A DNA stretch of 64,000 nucleotides from Streptomyces uncialis (GTDB lineage Bacteria; Actinomycetota; Actinomycetes; Streptomycetales; Streptomycetaceae): assembly GCF_036250755.1 (NCBI RefSeq), contig NZ_CP109583.1:1488001-1552000 (forward strand). Reading direction: 5' to 3'. Each line of letters begins with the position of its first letter. The stretch's first letter is position 1. Both the position numbers and the translations under genes were made by a program. The notes under the pieces are model-generated. The model did no database searches. It saw nothing but the letters and a program-made list of their open reading frames with translations, and was not told the origin of the DNA. This document shows, one piece after another, positions 1 to 7,481 of this stretch.

Positions 1-1
1 C

Positions 2-508
2 ACCGTCAAGGGCTACGCCGAGAAGCTGATCCCGGTGATCCGCCGCCATGATCCCGCGACCCCGGTGCTCGTCGGCACCCGCGCCTGGTCGTCCCTCGGT
101 GTCTCGGAGGGCGCGGACGAGACGGAGATCGTGAACAACCCGGTCAACGCCCGGAACATCATGTACACATTCCACTTCTACGCCGCCTCGCACCGCGACG
201 AGTACCTCACCACGCTCTCCCGCGCCGCCGACAAGCTCCCGCTGTTCGTCACGGAGTTCGGTACCCAGAACTACGCGGGCGAGGGCGCCGACGACTTCGC
301 GATGGCCCAGCGCTATCTGGATCTGCTGGCCGCCAAGAAGATCAGCTGGGTCAACTGGAACTTCTCCGACGACCACCGCTCCGGCGCCGTCTTCCAGCAG
401 GGCACCTGCGCCGGTGGCGGACCGTGGACCGGAACGGCCCGGCTGAAGCCCGCGGGTCAGTGGATTCGCGACCGCGTCAGGACCCCGGACCGCTTCCCGA
501 CCGACTGA
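2..508 (+). CDS. GH5-family cellulase/endoglucanase, C-terminal part (5' end outside window)
   Basis: The reading frame is open from the first bases, so the start lies upstream of the window; about 168 residues remain. What is left is the second half of a glycoside hydrolase family 5 barrel: the strand-7 segment FVTEFGTQN carries the Glu that is the catalytic nucleophile in this family, the YTFHFYAASH stretch is the strand with the usual substrate-binding His/Tyr, and WVNWNFSDD is the strand-8 Trp region. GH5 enzymes cut beta-1,4-glucans such as cellulose, normally outside the cell; the signal peptide and any carbohydrate-binding module would lie in the missing part. No C-terminal binding module follows the barrel. 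The exact substrate (cellulose, mannan or xyloglucan) cannot be settled from this fragment. Confidence 0.85.
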   Translation, partial: TVKGYAEKLIPVIRRHDPATPVLVGTRAWSSLGVSEGADETEIVNNPVNARNIMYTFHFYAASHRDEYLTTLSRAADKLPLFVTEFGTQNYAGEGADDFAMAQRYLDLLAAKKISWVNWNFSDDHRSGAVFQQGTCAGGGPWTGTARLKPAGQWIRDRVRTPDRFPTD

Positions 509-524
509 CCGACCGGCCGACCCA

Positions 525-556
525 CCTACCCGCCTACCCGCCTACCCGCCTACCCG
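525..556. repeat. Four tandem copies of an 8-bp unit (CCTACCCG)
   Basis: Four perfect head-to-tail copies lie just after the cellulase stop codon. Noncoding; probably a slippage-prone tract with no visible function. Confidence 0.8.
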
Positions 557-678
557 CCTGCCAACTGGCCGACCGGCATTCCCGGCCCCGGGCCGTTGAG
601 CCACCCCGGACCCCGTACCTCCGGTACCCCCACCGCACCGCCACCGGAGGCGCGAGGTCCGGGATTCCTCCCCCACAG

Positions 679-718
679 CCCGCGCCCGTCCATGACCCGG
701 GTCATGGACGGGCGCGGG
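679..718. terminator. Perfect 40-bp palindrome, bidirectional terminator
   Basis: The two 20-base arms are exact reverse complements with the centre between 698 and 699; the tip must open to form a small loop. It lies between the convergent cellulase and response-regulator genes, the expected place for a shared factor-independent terminator. There is no U-tract, as is common in Streptomyces. Confidence 0.75.
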
Positions 719-748
719 TGCGTCGGTCGGCCGATGGCGGGCCAGGGG

Positions 749-1495
749 TCAGCCGGGGCCGGACCGGCCCAGGATGCCGCGTTCGTAGGCCCGCGCCACC
801 GCGGCGGCGCGGTCGTTCACGCCCAGCTTGGCGTAGAGATGGGTGAGATGGGTCTTCACCGTGGCCTCGCTGATGAAGAGTTCACGGGCGATCTCGCGGT
901 TGGATGTGCCTCTGGCGACCAGGGCGAGGACCTCGCGTTCGCGGGCGGAGGGAGGTTCACCGCCCGGGGAGCGGACGGCGGAGACCAGCCGGGACGCGAC
1001 GGCCGGGGACAGGACCGTACGGCCTTCCGCCGCCGCGTGGACGCCCTTGAACAGTTCGTCGCGCGGGGCGTCCTTGAGCAGATAGCCCGTCGCGCCCGCC
1101 TCGATCGCGGGGAGGGTGTCGGAGTCCGTGTCCCAGGTGGTGAGGACGAGGACCTTCGCGCGGGCCCCGCGGCGGGTCAGTTCGGCGATGGCGTCCACCC
1201 CGCCGCCGCCGGGCATCCGCAGATCCATCAGGACCACGTCCGGGTCGAGTTCCGCGGTCAGCGCGACCGCCTCCACACCGTTGGACGCCTCGCCCAGCAC
1301 GCTGAAGCCGGGCGCGGACTCGAACATCCCGCGCAGACCGTCCCGTACGACGGGATGGTCGTCGACGATGAGCAGGGAGATCACGGCACCGGCGGCCGGG
1401 GCACCGGCCGTGGACCGGGTCGGGCCGGGGGCCGCTCGGCCGGTCCCGGTACGGGGCGGGACACCGGGTACGCCGTCGGGCGCGTCGTCAGTCAT
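749..1495 (-). CDS. NarL/LuxR-type response regulator
   Basis: Two-component response regulator. The receiver domain follows an N-terminal, Pro/Gly-rich extension of about 38 residues: the acidic pair in LLIVDDHPVV, the phospho-acceptor Asp in VVLMDLRMPG and the conserved Lys in GYLLKDA are all present. The C-terminal LuxR helix-turn-helix is clear (LSAREREVLALVARG, then ATVKTHLTHLYAKLGV). The ATG overlaps the end of the upstream histidine kinase gene by 8 bases, so the two are translationally coupled and almost certainly form a cognate pair. A GTG at the VISLLIVDD position would give a more typical family length and is an alternative start. It probably controls the ABC exporter genes of the same operon. 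Confidence 0.9.
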   Translation of the reverse strand: MTDDAPDGVPGVPPRTGTGRAAPGPTRSTAGAPAAGAVISLLIVDDHPVVRDGLRGMFESAPGFSVLGEASNGVEAVALTAELDPDVVLMDLRMPGGGGVDAIAELTRRGARAKVLVLTTWDTDSDTLPAIEAGATGYLLKDAPRDELFKGVHAAAEGRTVLSPAVASRLVSAVRSPGGEPPSAREREVLALVARGTSNREIARELFISEATVKTHLTHLYAKLGVNDRAAAVARAYERGILGRSGPG

Positions 1496-2720
1496 GGCGC
1501 ACCAACGGTACGCGAGCCGACACCGCCGTGCCGTAGCCGGGCTCGGACTCGACGCTGAGCGAGCCCGCGATGCGTTCGGCGCGGGCCCGCATACCGTCGA
1601 GGCCGAAGCCGCCGGTGCCGGTGCGTTCGGGCGGCGTCAGCGGGTCGAACCCCTTCCCGTCGTCGCGGACGTCCAGGGCGACCTCGTCGTCCATGAAGCT
1701 GAGTGTGACCCCGACCCGGGAGGCGGACGCGTGCTTCGACGTGTTGGACAGGGCCTCCTGGGCTATCCGCAGCAGCGTCGCCGAGACCTCCGCGTGCAGG
1801 TCCTCAGCCGTCCCCGTGAGCGTGAACTCGGCGCGGACGCCTGTCCTTTCGCCCCAGCGGTCGACCGTCTCGCGCAGTGCCTGGGGAAGCGTGTCGTGCG
1901 CCAGGCCGACCGGGGCGAGGTTCTGCACGGAGCGGCGGGCCTCGCCGAGGCTGTGGCGTGCCAGGTCGGCGGCGCGGTTCAGATGCGTGTGGGCGGCCGC
2001 CGGGTCGGGTGCGTTCGCGACGACCTGGAGCTGGGCGATGATGCCGGTCAGGCCCTGGGCGAGGGTGTCGTGGATCTCGGCGGCCAGCCGTCGGCGTTCG
2101 TCGGCGATGCCCGCCTCCCGTGCCTGGACGAGGAGCTGGGCGTGCAGGGCGGCGTTCTCGTCGAGCGCCTGCTGGAGGGCCTCGATGGTGGTCGCGCGGG
2201 CCCGGGAGCGCTCCTCCTCCTGCTGGGCGAGACGGCCGACGACGATCAGGAGCACATTGTTGGCCAGCAGCAGCCCGGCGAACACCACCCACTGCCCGGC
2301 GCTGTGGAACGGCATCCCACCGGCCTGGGCGCCCGCCACCGATACGGAGCAGGCGAAGGGGCCGATCCGCCGCAGGCGCCGCCCGGCGATCATCTCGTCG
2401 GCGTCGAAGTAGCCGGTGGACGCGTAGAACGCGAAGAACTCGTTCACCCACGTGAGCGCGAAGCCGATCGCCCAGCGCACGGCGTAATACGCCGTCGCGG
2501 TGGGATGCGGGCCCGGGTGGCGCCGTACGACGCGGCCCCACCACAGCTGGAGCACGAGAGCGGCGACGACGAGCACCGCGATCGTGCGGCGTTCGGCCGC
2601 GCCCGGGGTCAGTTCCGACGCGGCGGTCGCCAGGACCAGGGACATACCGAGCAGTGCGTACGACTGCCACTTGCGGAAGGCCGCCCAGCGCCGCTCGATG
2701 TCCATGTCAGCCGTCGTCAT
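1488..2720 (-). CDS. Sensor histidine kinase (HisKA_3/NarX-type)
   Basis: About 410 residues. The N-terminal half is a multi-helix membrane sensor with hydrophobic segments such as LVVAALVLQLWW and WVVFAGLLLANNVLLIVV. This is followed by a short coiled coil and the HisKA_3 H-box, AAEIHDTLAQGL, whose His is the phosphorylated residue, and then a HATPase_c domain with the G-box GFGLDGMRARAE. The frame is open further upstream, but the ATG at 2720 gives the sequence MTTADMDIERRW and lies 25 bases after the permease stop, so I chose it; the next ATG, 15 bases on, is also possible. It sits between the exporter permease and its response regulator, and probably senses the exporter substrate or a membrane stress, as DesK/LiaS-like kinases do. 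Confidence 0.88.
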   Translation of the reverse strand: MTTADMDIERRWAAFRKWQSYALLGMSLVLATAASELTPGAAERRTIAVLVVAALVLQLWWGRVVRRHPGPHPTATAYYAVRWAIGFALTWVNEFFAFYASTGYFDADEMIAGRRLRRIGPFACSVSVAGAQAGGMPFHSAGQWVVFAGLLLANNVLLIVVGRLAQQEEERSRARATTIEALQQALDENAALHAQLLVQAREAGIADERRRLAAEIHDTLAQGLTGIIAQLQVVANAPDPAAAHTHLNRAADLARHSLGEARRSVQNLAPVGLAHDTLPQALRETVDRWGERTGVRAEFTLTGTAEDLHAEVSATLLRIAQEALSNTSKHASASRVGVTLSFMDDEVALDVRDDGKGFDPLTPPERTGTGGFGLDGMRARAERIAGSLSVESEPGYGTAVSARVPLVRHD

Positions 2721-2745
2721 CGCCCCAGTCTGCACGCCCGGTCCC

Positions 2746-3549
2746 CTACTCCCACCTGAACCAGCGGGTGGCCGCGGCCGACAGGACGACCGTCCAGAGC
2801 GCGAGCACTCCCAGGTGGGACCAGGCGGGCCAGTCACCCGCCGCCGCCTGACCGAAGGCGACGGCCGCGGCGCCGAACGGGGTCCACTCGACGACCCGGG
2901 CGAGGACGTCCGGCATGGCCTGCACAGGCAGCCAGACGCCCGCGCAGAACAGCATCGGGAAGACCGCGGTGGAGCCGATGGCGGTCGCGGCCTTCGCGGT
3001 ACGGGTCAGCGCCGACAGCAGGGCTCCCATGGCCACGGCGGCGGTGACAACGAGCACCAGCGCCAGCAGGTAACCGGCGGCCTGGCGCGGCAGCGCCACG
3101 TCGAAGGCGAGCCGGCCCAGCGCCAGGGACACCAGCGCCGACAGCAGGGCCGCGGCGCCGATCAGTCCCATCTGCGCGGACAGCAGGGCGGAGGGGGGTA
3201 CCGGGGTGGTCGACATCCGGCGCAGGATGCCGCTTTCGCGGTAGCCGGTGAGGACGGGCGGCATCGCCTGGAGTCCGGCCATGATCAGCCCGGTCAGGAC
3301 GGCCACGGGTACGTAGATGTCGATGAGGCGGAGGCCGCCGAGGCCGTCGTCGGCCTCCCGGAACGACGGGACGGAGCCCAGGATCGCCAGCAGCAGGGGC
3401 GGGAATCCGATGACCCAGAAGAGGGTGCCGGGCTCGCGCAGGAACAGCCGTGCCTCGGCCCGCAGCACGGCGGTGCGCGGGGAGGCGCGGCGGGAGGAGG
3501 CGTGGCCGGGGGGTGCGGCCGGCGCGGTGGTGGTCGGGGTGGTGGTCAT
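2746..3549 (-). CDS. ABC-2 type transporter permease
   Basis: 267 residues with six predicted membrane segments, including FWVIGFPPLLLAILGSV near the N terminus and the long LLALVLVVTAAVAMGALL region. The arrangement, with a large loop after the first helix, is that of ABC-2 exporters, which form homodimers with a separate ATPase and export drugs or lipids. An AGGAG sequence precedes the ATG at good spacing. It lies 127 bases after the ATPase gene and 25 bases before the sensor kinase gene in a four-gene operon. The substrate cannot be read from the sequence. Confidence 0.87.
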   Translation of the reverse strand: MTTTPTTTAPAAPPGHASSRRASPRTAVLRAEARLFLREPGTLFWVIGFPPLLLAILGSVPSFREADDGLGGLRLIDIYVPVAVLTGLIMAGLQAMPPVLTGYRESGILRRMSTTPVPPSALLSAQMGLIGAAALLSALVSLALGRLAFDVALPRQAAGYLLALVLVVTAAVAMGALLSALTRTAKAATAIGSTAVFPMLFCAGVWLPVQAMPDVLARVVEWTPFGAAAVAFGQAAAGDWPAWSHLGVLALWTVVLSAAATRWFRWE

Positions 3550-3676
3550 GGGGTGGCTCCTGTGGGGCGTCCGGCGGGGTGGTTCGTCAAGGTGGTTCGT
3601 CGGGAGGCGTGTCGGTGGACGGGCGCGTGGCGGTGCGGGGGCGCGGTGGGTGTCGTGCGGGCGTCGTGGGTGGCCG

Positions 3677-4627
3677 TCAGGTCGCCGTACGGGTGTCGCG
3701 TGTGGTCGTCAGGTCGAGGAAGGCGTCGTCCAGCGTGGCGTCGGTGACGCGGAGCTGATGGGCCGTGATGCGGTGCCGGGCGAGGAGCGAGACGACCGCG
3801 TTGACGGTCTCGTCGCTGCCGCCGAGCGTGATCCGGCCGTCCTTGTGCGCGACGGAGGCGAGCGCGGGCAGCGCGGCCAGTTCCTCTTCGTCCAGCGGTG
3901 CCGAGGGGGTGAACGAGATGACGGTGGAGCCCGTGGCGCGGGTGATCAGCCCGCGGGGTGTGTCGAGCGCGGTGACCCGGCCGTTGTCGATGAGTGCGAT
4001 CCGGTCGCACAGCCGCTGGGCCTCCTCCATGAAGTGTGTGACGAGGAGGACGGTGACGCCTTGCTCGCGGATGTCCTCGATGAGTTCCCAGGTGTCGCGG
4101 CGGGCGCGGGGATCGAGCCCGGTGGTCAGCTCGTCCAGGACGACGATCCTGGGTGATCCGATGAGGGCGAGGGCGATGAACAGCCGCTGCTTCTGGCCGC
4201 CGGAGAGCTTGGCGAAGCGGGTGGTGAGCTTGGCGGTCAGACCGAGGCGTTCGGCGAGGGGCCGCCAGTCGAGCGGGCGGGGGTAGAAGGCGGCGTACAG
4301 CTCCAGGGCCTCGCGCACGGTGAGCTTGCCCTGGAGTTCGCTCTCCTGGAGCTGGGCGCCGAGGACCCGGGTCAGCGCCGGGTGATCGGCGACCGGGTCG
4401 AGCCCCGCGACCCGGATCCGGCCCGTGTCGGGGACGCGCAGGCCCTCGACGCACTCGACGGTGGTGGTCTTCCCGGCGCCGTTCGGGCCGAGGATGCCGA
4501 AGATCTCCCCTTCCCCGACGGAGAAGGAGATGCCGTCGACGACGGTCCGGCCGCCGTAGGACTTGCGCAGGTCCTGGACTTCGATGACGGCCCCGCGGGA
4601 CGTCGCGCTCGTGTTCGCCATGGTCAT
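3677..4627 (-). CDS. ABC transporter ATP-binding protein (drug-export type, DUF4162-like tail)
   Basis: About 316 residues from the ATG giving MTMANTSATSR; a second ATG two codons on is equally possible. Walker A is GPNGAGKTTT, the signature is LSGGQKQRL, Walker B is IVVLDELTTGLD and the switch His is in LLVTHFMEEA. The usual DEPTTGLD is DELTTGLD here, a Pro-to-Leu change beside the catalytic Glu. After the ATPase core comes a tail of about 90 residues typical of DrrA/CcmA-like exporters. It is the first gene of the operon running down to 749 and partners the ABC-2 permease. The promoter should lie in 4628-4764, divergent from copZ. Confidence 0.9.
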   Translation of the reverse strand: MTMANTSATSRGAVIEVQDLRKSYGGRTVVDGISFSVGEGEIFGILGPNGAGKTTTVECVEGLRVPDTGRIRVAGLDPVADHPALTRVLGAQLQESELQGKLTVREALELYAAFYPRPLDWRPLAERLGLTAKLTTRFAKLSGGQKQRLFIALALIGSPRIVVLDELTTGLDPRARRDTWELIEDIREQGVTVLLVTHFMEEAQRLCDRIALIDNGRVTALDTPRGLITRATGSTVISFTPSAPLDEEELAALPALASVAHKDGRITLGGSDETVNAVVSLLARHRITAHQLRVTDATLDDAFLDLTTTRDTRTAT

Positions 4628-4764
4628 GGGTAGAGCGTCGTGGAGGGGCCCGGCCTGCCGCATCGCCCATCGCGCTCGAAGCGGCATCAGCCGATCGGTT
4701 GATGCGGGGGTACGACCCACAGTCGGCCGGAGCGGGTTCCCGCTGCCGCGACCCATCCCCCGGA

Positions 4765-4864
4765 ATACCCCCTACAGGTATCGGACACTCCGGGGACGGA
4801 TCTTGCTTTGGATACCGGGTGGGGGTATAAAGGAGCTCACGGGCCGGATACCCCCTGGGGGTCT
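4765..4864 (+). promoter_or_regulatory. Three CsoR-like operators (ATACC-N7-GGTAT) upstream of copZ
   Basis: Three 17-base inverted repeats of the form ATACC-N7-GGTAT lie at 4765-4781, 4812-4828 and 4848-4864; the last has one mismatch (GGTCT). C-rich then G-rich centres with ATA/TAT ends are the known style of CsoR-family sites. The middle copy falls inside the copZ promoter and the last lies between promoter and gene, where binding would block transcription. Two more copies precede the DHA2 exporter at 54554. No CsoR gene is in the window. Confidence 0.7.
4803..4831 (+). promoter_or_regulatory. copZ promoter
   Basis: TTGCTT (4803-4808) and TATAAA (4826-4831) are separated by 17 bases, a good vegetative-type promoter. 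The second CsoR-like palindrome fills the spacer and overlaps the -10 box, so binding there should repress. Confidence 0.6.
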
Positions 4865-4905
4865 GGATGAAGCCCGCCCCGCCCCATCATCCTGGAGGAA
4901 CCCCT

Positions 4906-5187
4906 ATGTCGTCCTGCTGCACCTCCGACGGCAGTTGCTCGACCGGTACGACCACGGAGACCATCACCGAGGCCCGTACGACCGTGTATCAGGTCACCGG
5001 CATGACGTGCGGCCACTGCGAGTCGTCGGTCTCGAAGGCGGTCGGCGACGTGGACGGCATCCTGTCCGTCGACGTCGACGTGAAGGCCGGTCTGGTGACC
5101 CTGCGCTCCCTGGCCGACCCGGACGACGCGCTGATCGCGAAGGCCGTGGACGAAGCCGGGTACGAGGTCACCGGCCGCGCGGCCTGA
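4906..5187 (+). CDS. copZ: Heavy-metal-associated (CopZ-like) copper chaperone
   Basis: 93 residues. The ATG at 4906 is preceded by GGAGGAA at ideal spacing, which decides the start over an upstream in-frame ATG. The core is one HMA domain with the metal-binding motif MTCGHC near residue 35 and the usual beta-alpha-beta-beta-alpha-beta pattern. An unusual Cys-rich N terminus (MSSCCTSDGSC) could add metal ligands. Such proteins carry Cu(I) to P-type ATPases or to the CsoR repressor in the cytoplasm. The gene stands alone: no copA ATPase or csoR is next to it. The upstream CsoR-like palindromes imply copper induction. It ends in a strong terminator. Confidence 0.9.
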   Translation: MSSCCTSDGSCSTGTTTETITEARTTVYQVTGMTCGHCESSVSKAVGDVDGILSVDVDVKAGLVTLRSLADPDDALIAKAVDEAGYEVTGRAA

Positions 5188-5203
5188 TCCCCCCGCATCC
5201 CTT

Positions 5204-5233
5204 ACAGGGCCCGGCCGGACGGCCGGGCCCTGT
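5204..5233 (+). terminator. Terminator of copZ
   Basis: Two perfect 14-base complementary arms around a two-base centre, beginning 16 bases after the copZ stop codon. A stable GC hairpin without a long U-tract. Confidence 0.8.
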
Positions 5234-5263
5234 GGCGTTCCCGGCCCCGGCCGGGGTCCCACC

Positions 5264-5788
5264 ATGGCGGCCGTTTCCACATTTGACGGGTATGCCATGG
5301 TTGGAGGCGTGCTCGACGACATGGACCGCAGGATCGTGCAGACCCTCACCCGGGACGGCAGAACGCCCTACACGGCGCTCGCCCGGGATCTCGGCGTCTC
5401 CGAGACGACCGTGCGGCAGCGGGTGGCCCGGCTCCAGGAGAGCGGTGCGCTGCGGATCGTGGCGCTGTGCAATCCGCTGACCCTCGGCCATCAGTCGGTG
5501 CGGCTGATGATCCGCGTCCGGGACCTCACCCCGCGCGCGGTGGCGAAGTCGCTGTCCGGGATGCCGATGATCAACCATGTGGCGCTCTGCGCGGGCAGCC
5601 AGGACATCTTCCTGGACGGCACCTGCCGTGACCAGGCGCAGCTGGTGCAGCTGCTGGACGACATCCGGATGCTGCCGGGTGTGTCCCGGGTCCAGGTGCT
5701 GCTGCTGCTCGAACTCTTCAAGGACTACTCGTGGAGCGGGCTGGCGAGCGCGGTGGGGCAGGGCGTCAGCGAGGATCCCTCGGCCTGA
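5264..5788 (+). CDS. Lrp/AsnC family transcriptional regulator
   Basis: Up to 174 residues. The N-terminal winged helix reads LDDMDRRIVQTLTRDGR, then LGVSETTVRQRVARLQ; the C-terminal RAM ligand-binding domain ends in LLLLELFKDYSWSGL. Feast/famine regulators of this kind form octamers and sense amino acids or related small molecules. The start is uncertain: ATGs at 5264, 5297 and 5321 are in frame, and the only GGAGG (5303-5307) best fits the last. It faces a second family member, 5867-6352, tail to tail, and both share the C-terminal KDxxW(A/S)G pattern, so they look like paralogues. The target is unknown. Confidence 0.88.
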   Translation: MAAVSTFDGYAMVGGVLDDMDRRIVQTLTRDGRTPYTALARDLGVSETTVRQRVARLQESGALRIVALCNPLTLGHQSVRLMIRVRDLTPRAVAKSLSGMPMINHVALCAGSQDIFLDGTCRDQAQLVQLLDDIRMLPGVSRVQVLLLLELFKDYSWSGLASAVGQGVSEDPSA

Positions 5789-5866
5789 GCCGGTCCCCCG
5801 GACACCCGGGGCCGACCAACGCGCACCAGGGGACGGGCCTGAGCCGGTCCGCACGGCACCCGGGGC

Positions 5867-6352
5867 TCAGCCGGGGATGATCCGCTCCCCCGGGCGGACC
5901 GGGACCTCCCGGAAACCGGCCCAGAGGTAGGTGTCCTTGATGACCTCCAGCACGGTCAGCGCCTCCGCGTGCGCGACGCCGTTGACCCGGCGCACGCGTT
6001 CGGTGAGGAGTTCCGCGAGGTGTTCGAGGTCGCGGCAGCGCACGTCCACGATGAGGTCGTAGGGCCCGACGCAGGAGGCCACGTACCGCACCTCGGGCAT
6101 CCGGGACAGCTCGCGGGCGGCCAGGGCGACGGGTATGTGGTGGATGCGTACCGCGAGGTGGACCTCCATCTCGCCCATCCGCACCGCGTCCGTCATGCCC
6201 ACCACCTGGAGCACGCCCTTGCGCTGGAGCCGCTGGTAGCGGGCGCGTACGGACGCCTCGGAGAGGCCGACGGTACGGCCGATCTCGGCGAAGGAACGGC
6301 GGCCGTCCACCCGGAGCTGGTCGATGATCTGCCGGTCCAGGTCATCGATCAC
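5867..6352 (-). CDS. Lrp/AsnC family regulator, likely regulator of the divergent uptake/catabolic operon
   Basis: 161 residues from a GTG start. A perfect GGAGG (6359-6363) lies six bases from this GTG, so it is preferred over the upstream ATG at 6385. The HTH (IDDLDRQIIDQLRVDGR, GLSEASVRARYQRLQ) is followed by a RAM effector domain ending in VIKDTYLWAGF. It diverges from the polyamine-type transporter operon, with 209 bases between its start and that operon's first ATG, and an inverted repeat lies in that gap. Local control of the operon in response to its substrate is the natural inference. Confidence 0.88.
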   Translation of the reverse strand: MIDDLDRQIIDQLRVDGRRSFAEIGRTVGLSEASVRARYQRLQRKGVLQVVGMTDAVRMGEMEVHLAVRIHHIPVALAARELSRMPEVRYVASCVGPYDLIVDVRCRDLEHLAELLTERVRRVNGVAHAEALTVLEVIKDTYLWAGFREVPVRPGERIIPG

Positions 6353-6440
6353 GGGACACCTCCGAGGAATGGGTGGTACTCCCATCCATCATCCCCCGGG
6401 CGTCAAGAGCCGACGTCACACCGGCCGCCGACTACGAGAT

Positions 6441-6468
6441 CCGTGGAAATACCCGGCGCATTCCACGG
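6441..6468. promoter_or_regulatory. Candidate operator between the Lrp-type regulator and the pot-like operon
   Basis: Perfect 8-base inverted repeat CCGTGGAA-N12-TTCCACGG in the divergent intergenic region. Its position suits the AsnC-type regulator encoded alongside, but no binding site of that protein is known to me. Confidence 0.45.
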
Positions 6469-6561
6469 TATTCGTTCCTTCTCCATCTTTCCGGCCACTG
6501 GCTGATGACCGACGCTGTTCTCCATCGACGAACCCCCCGCCCGGACCAAGGAGAACAGCGC

Positions 6562-6612
6562 ATGCACACGACCCCTCCGCCCGACCGGACCCCGCGCGGG
6601 ACGTCCCGGTGA
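6562..6612 (+). CDS. 16-residue leader ORF overlapping the first permease gene
   Basis: The best Shine-Dalgarno in the region (AAGGAGA, 6548-6554) serves an ATG at 6562 that opens only 16 codons (MHTTPPPDRTPRGTSR). The stop overlaps the permease GTG as GTGA. Either this is a coupling leader peptide that delivers ribosomes to the permease start, or a one-base indel has separated the permease from its true N terminus; the Pro/Arg-rich sequence would suit a permease N terminus. Sequence alone does not decide. Confidence 0.4.
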   Translation: MHTTPPPDRTPRGTSR

Positions 6613-7481
6613 CGGCAGCGCCGCCGCGCTCCGCGCGCGGGGCCGCGGTGACCACGGCGCTGCTCGCGCCGGCCGGGATCACGGTGCTCGGTCTGGTGCT
6701 CGTACCGCTGATCCTGGTGGTGCGCAACAGCTTCGCCTCCGCCGACGCGTACGGCGGGGTCCAGGGCGGCTACACGCTCACGAACTACCAGGACCTGTTC
6801 GAGCCGATCTACCTCAAGGTCTTCGGCTACAGCCTCGGTATGGCGGCCCTGAACACCCTGGTCTGCCTGGTGCTCGGCTACATCGTGTCGTACTACCTGG
6901 CCGGCCGGTCCCAGCAGCGCCAGATGCTGCTCCTGCTGCTGATCATCGTGCCGTTCTGGACGGACTTCCTGGTCCGGACGTTCGCGTGGATCAATCTGCT
7001 CAGCCCCGGCGGCCCGGTCAACAGCCTCACCGACGCCATCGGCTTCACCGACGGACCCACCCAGTGGATACCGAGCCAGGGGGCCTCGTTCATCGGACTG
7101 GTGTACGCGTTCCTGCCGACGGCGATCTTCCCGATCTACGCGTCGCTGCGCGGGGTGGACAACTCGCTGGGCGAGGCCGCGCGTGACCTCGGCTGCGGCT
7201 GGTGGCGGGTGCACACCCGGGTACTGCTGCCGATCGCCCGGCCGGGGATGCTCGCCGCGGCGCTCCTCACCTTCATCCCGACCCTCGGTGTCTTCGTCAT
7301 CCCCGTACTCCTCGGCGGCGGACGTGACCAGCTGGTCGGCAACCTGATCGTGACCCTGTACACCGAGTTCCGAAACCAGCCGATGGGCGCCGCGGCCTCC
7401 GTGGTCCTGCTGGTGCTGATGGTGGCCTCGATGGCGGTGTTCGGACTGGCCGCCCGGCGGCTGAGGAGGAAGACGGCATGA
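6609..7481 (+). CDS. Spermidine/putrescine-type ABC transporter permease 1 (PotB-like)
   Basis: 290 residues from GTG 6609, which overlaps the leader stop codon. Six membrane segments; the cytoplasmic EAA loop, EAARDLGCGWWRVHTRVLLP, contacts the ATPase. A long periplasmic-side loop after the first helix (SFASADAYGG...) is typical of PotB-like permeases. The gene starts an operon that encodes a second permease (ATGA overlap), a binding protein, an ATPase and three enzymes. The family takes up polyamines and related cationic or amidated compounds; given the enzymes downstream, the substrate need not be a simple polyamine. Confidence 0.87.
   Translation: MTAAPPRSARGAAVTTALLAPAGITVLGLVLVPLILVVRNSFASADAYGGVQGGYTLTNYQDLFEPIYLKVFGYSLGMAALNTLVCLVLGYIVSYYLAGRSQQRQMLLLLLIIVPFWTDFLVRTFAWINLLSPGGPVNSLTDAIGFTDGPTQWIPSQGASFIGLVYAFLPTAIFPIYASLRGVDNSLGEAARDLGCGWWRVHTRVLLPIARPGMLAAALLTFIPTLGVFVIPVLLGGGRDQLVGNLIVTLYTEFRNQPMGAAASVVLLVLMVASMAVFGLAARRLRRKTA

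Noticed and set aside
424..846. Plus-strand frames overlapping the response regulator end
   Set aside because: They read through the terminator palindrome and the opposite strand of the LuxR domain; no coding signature.
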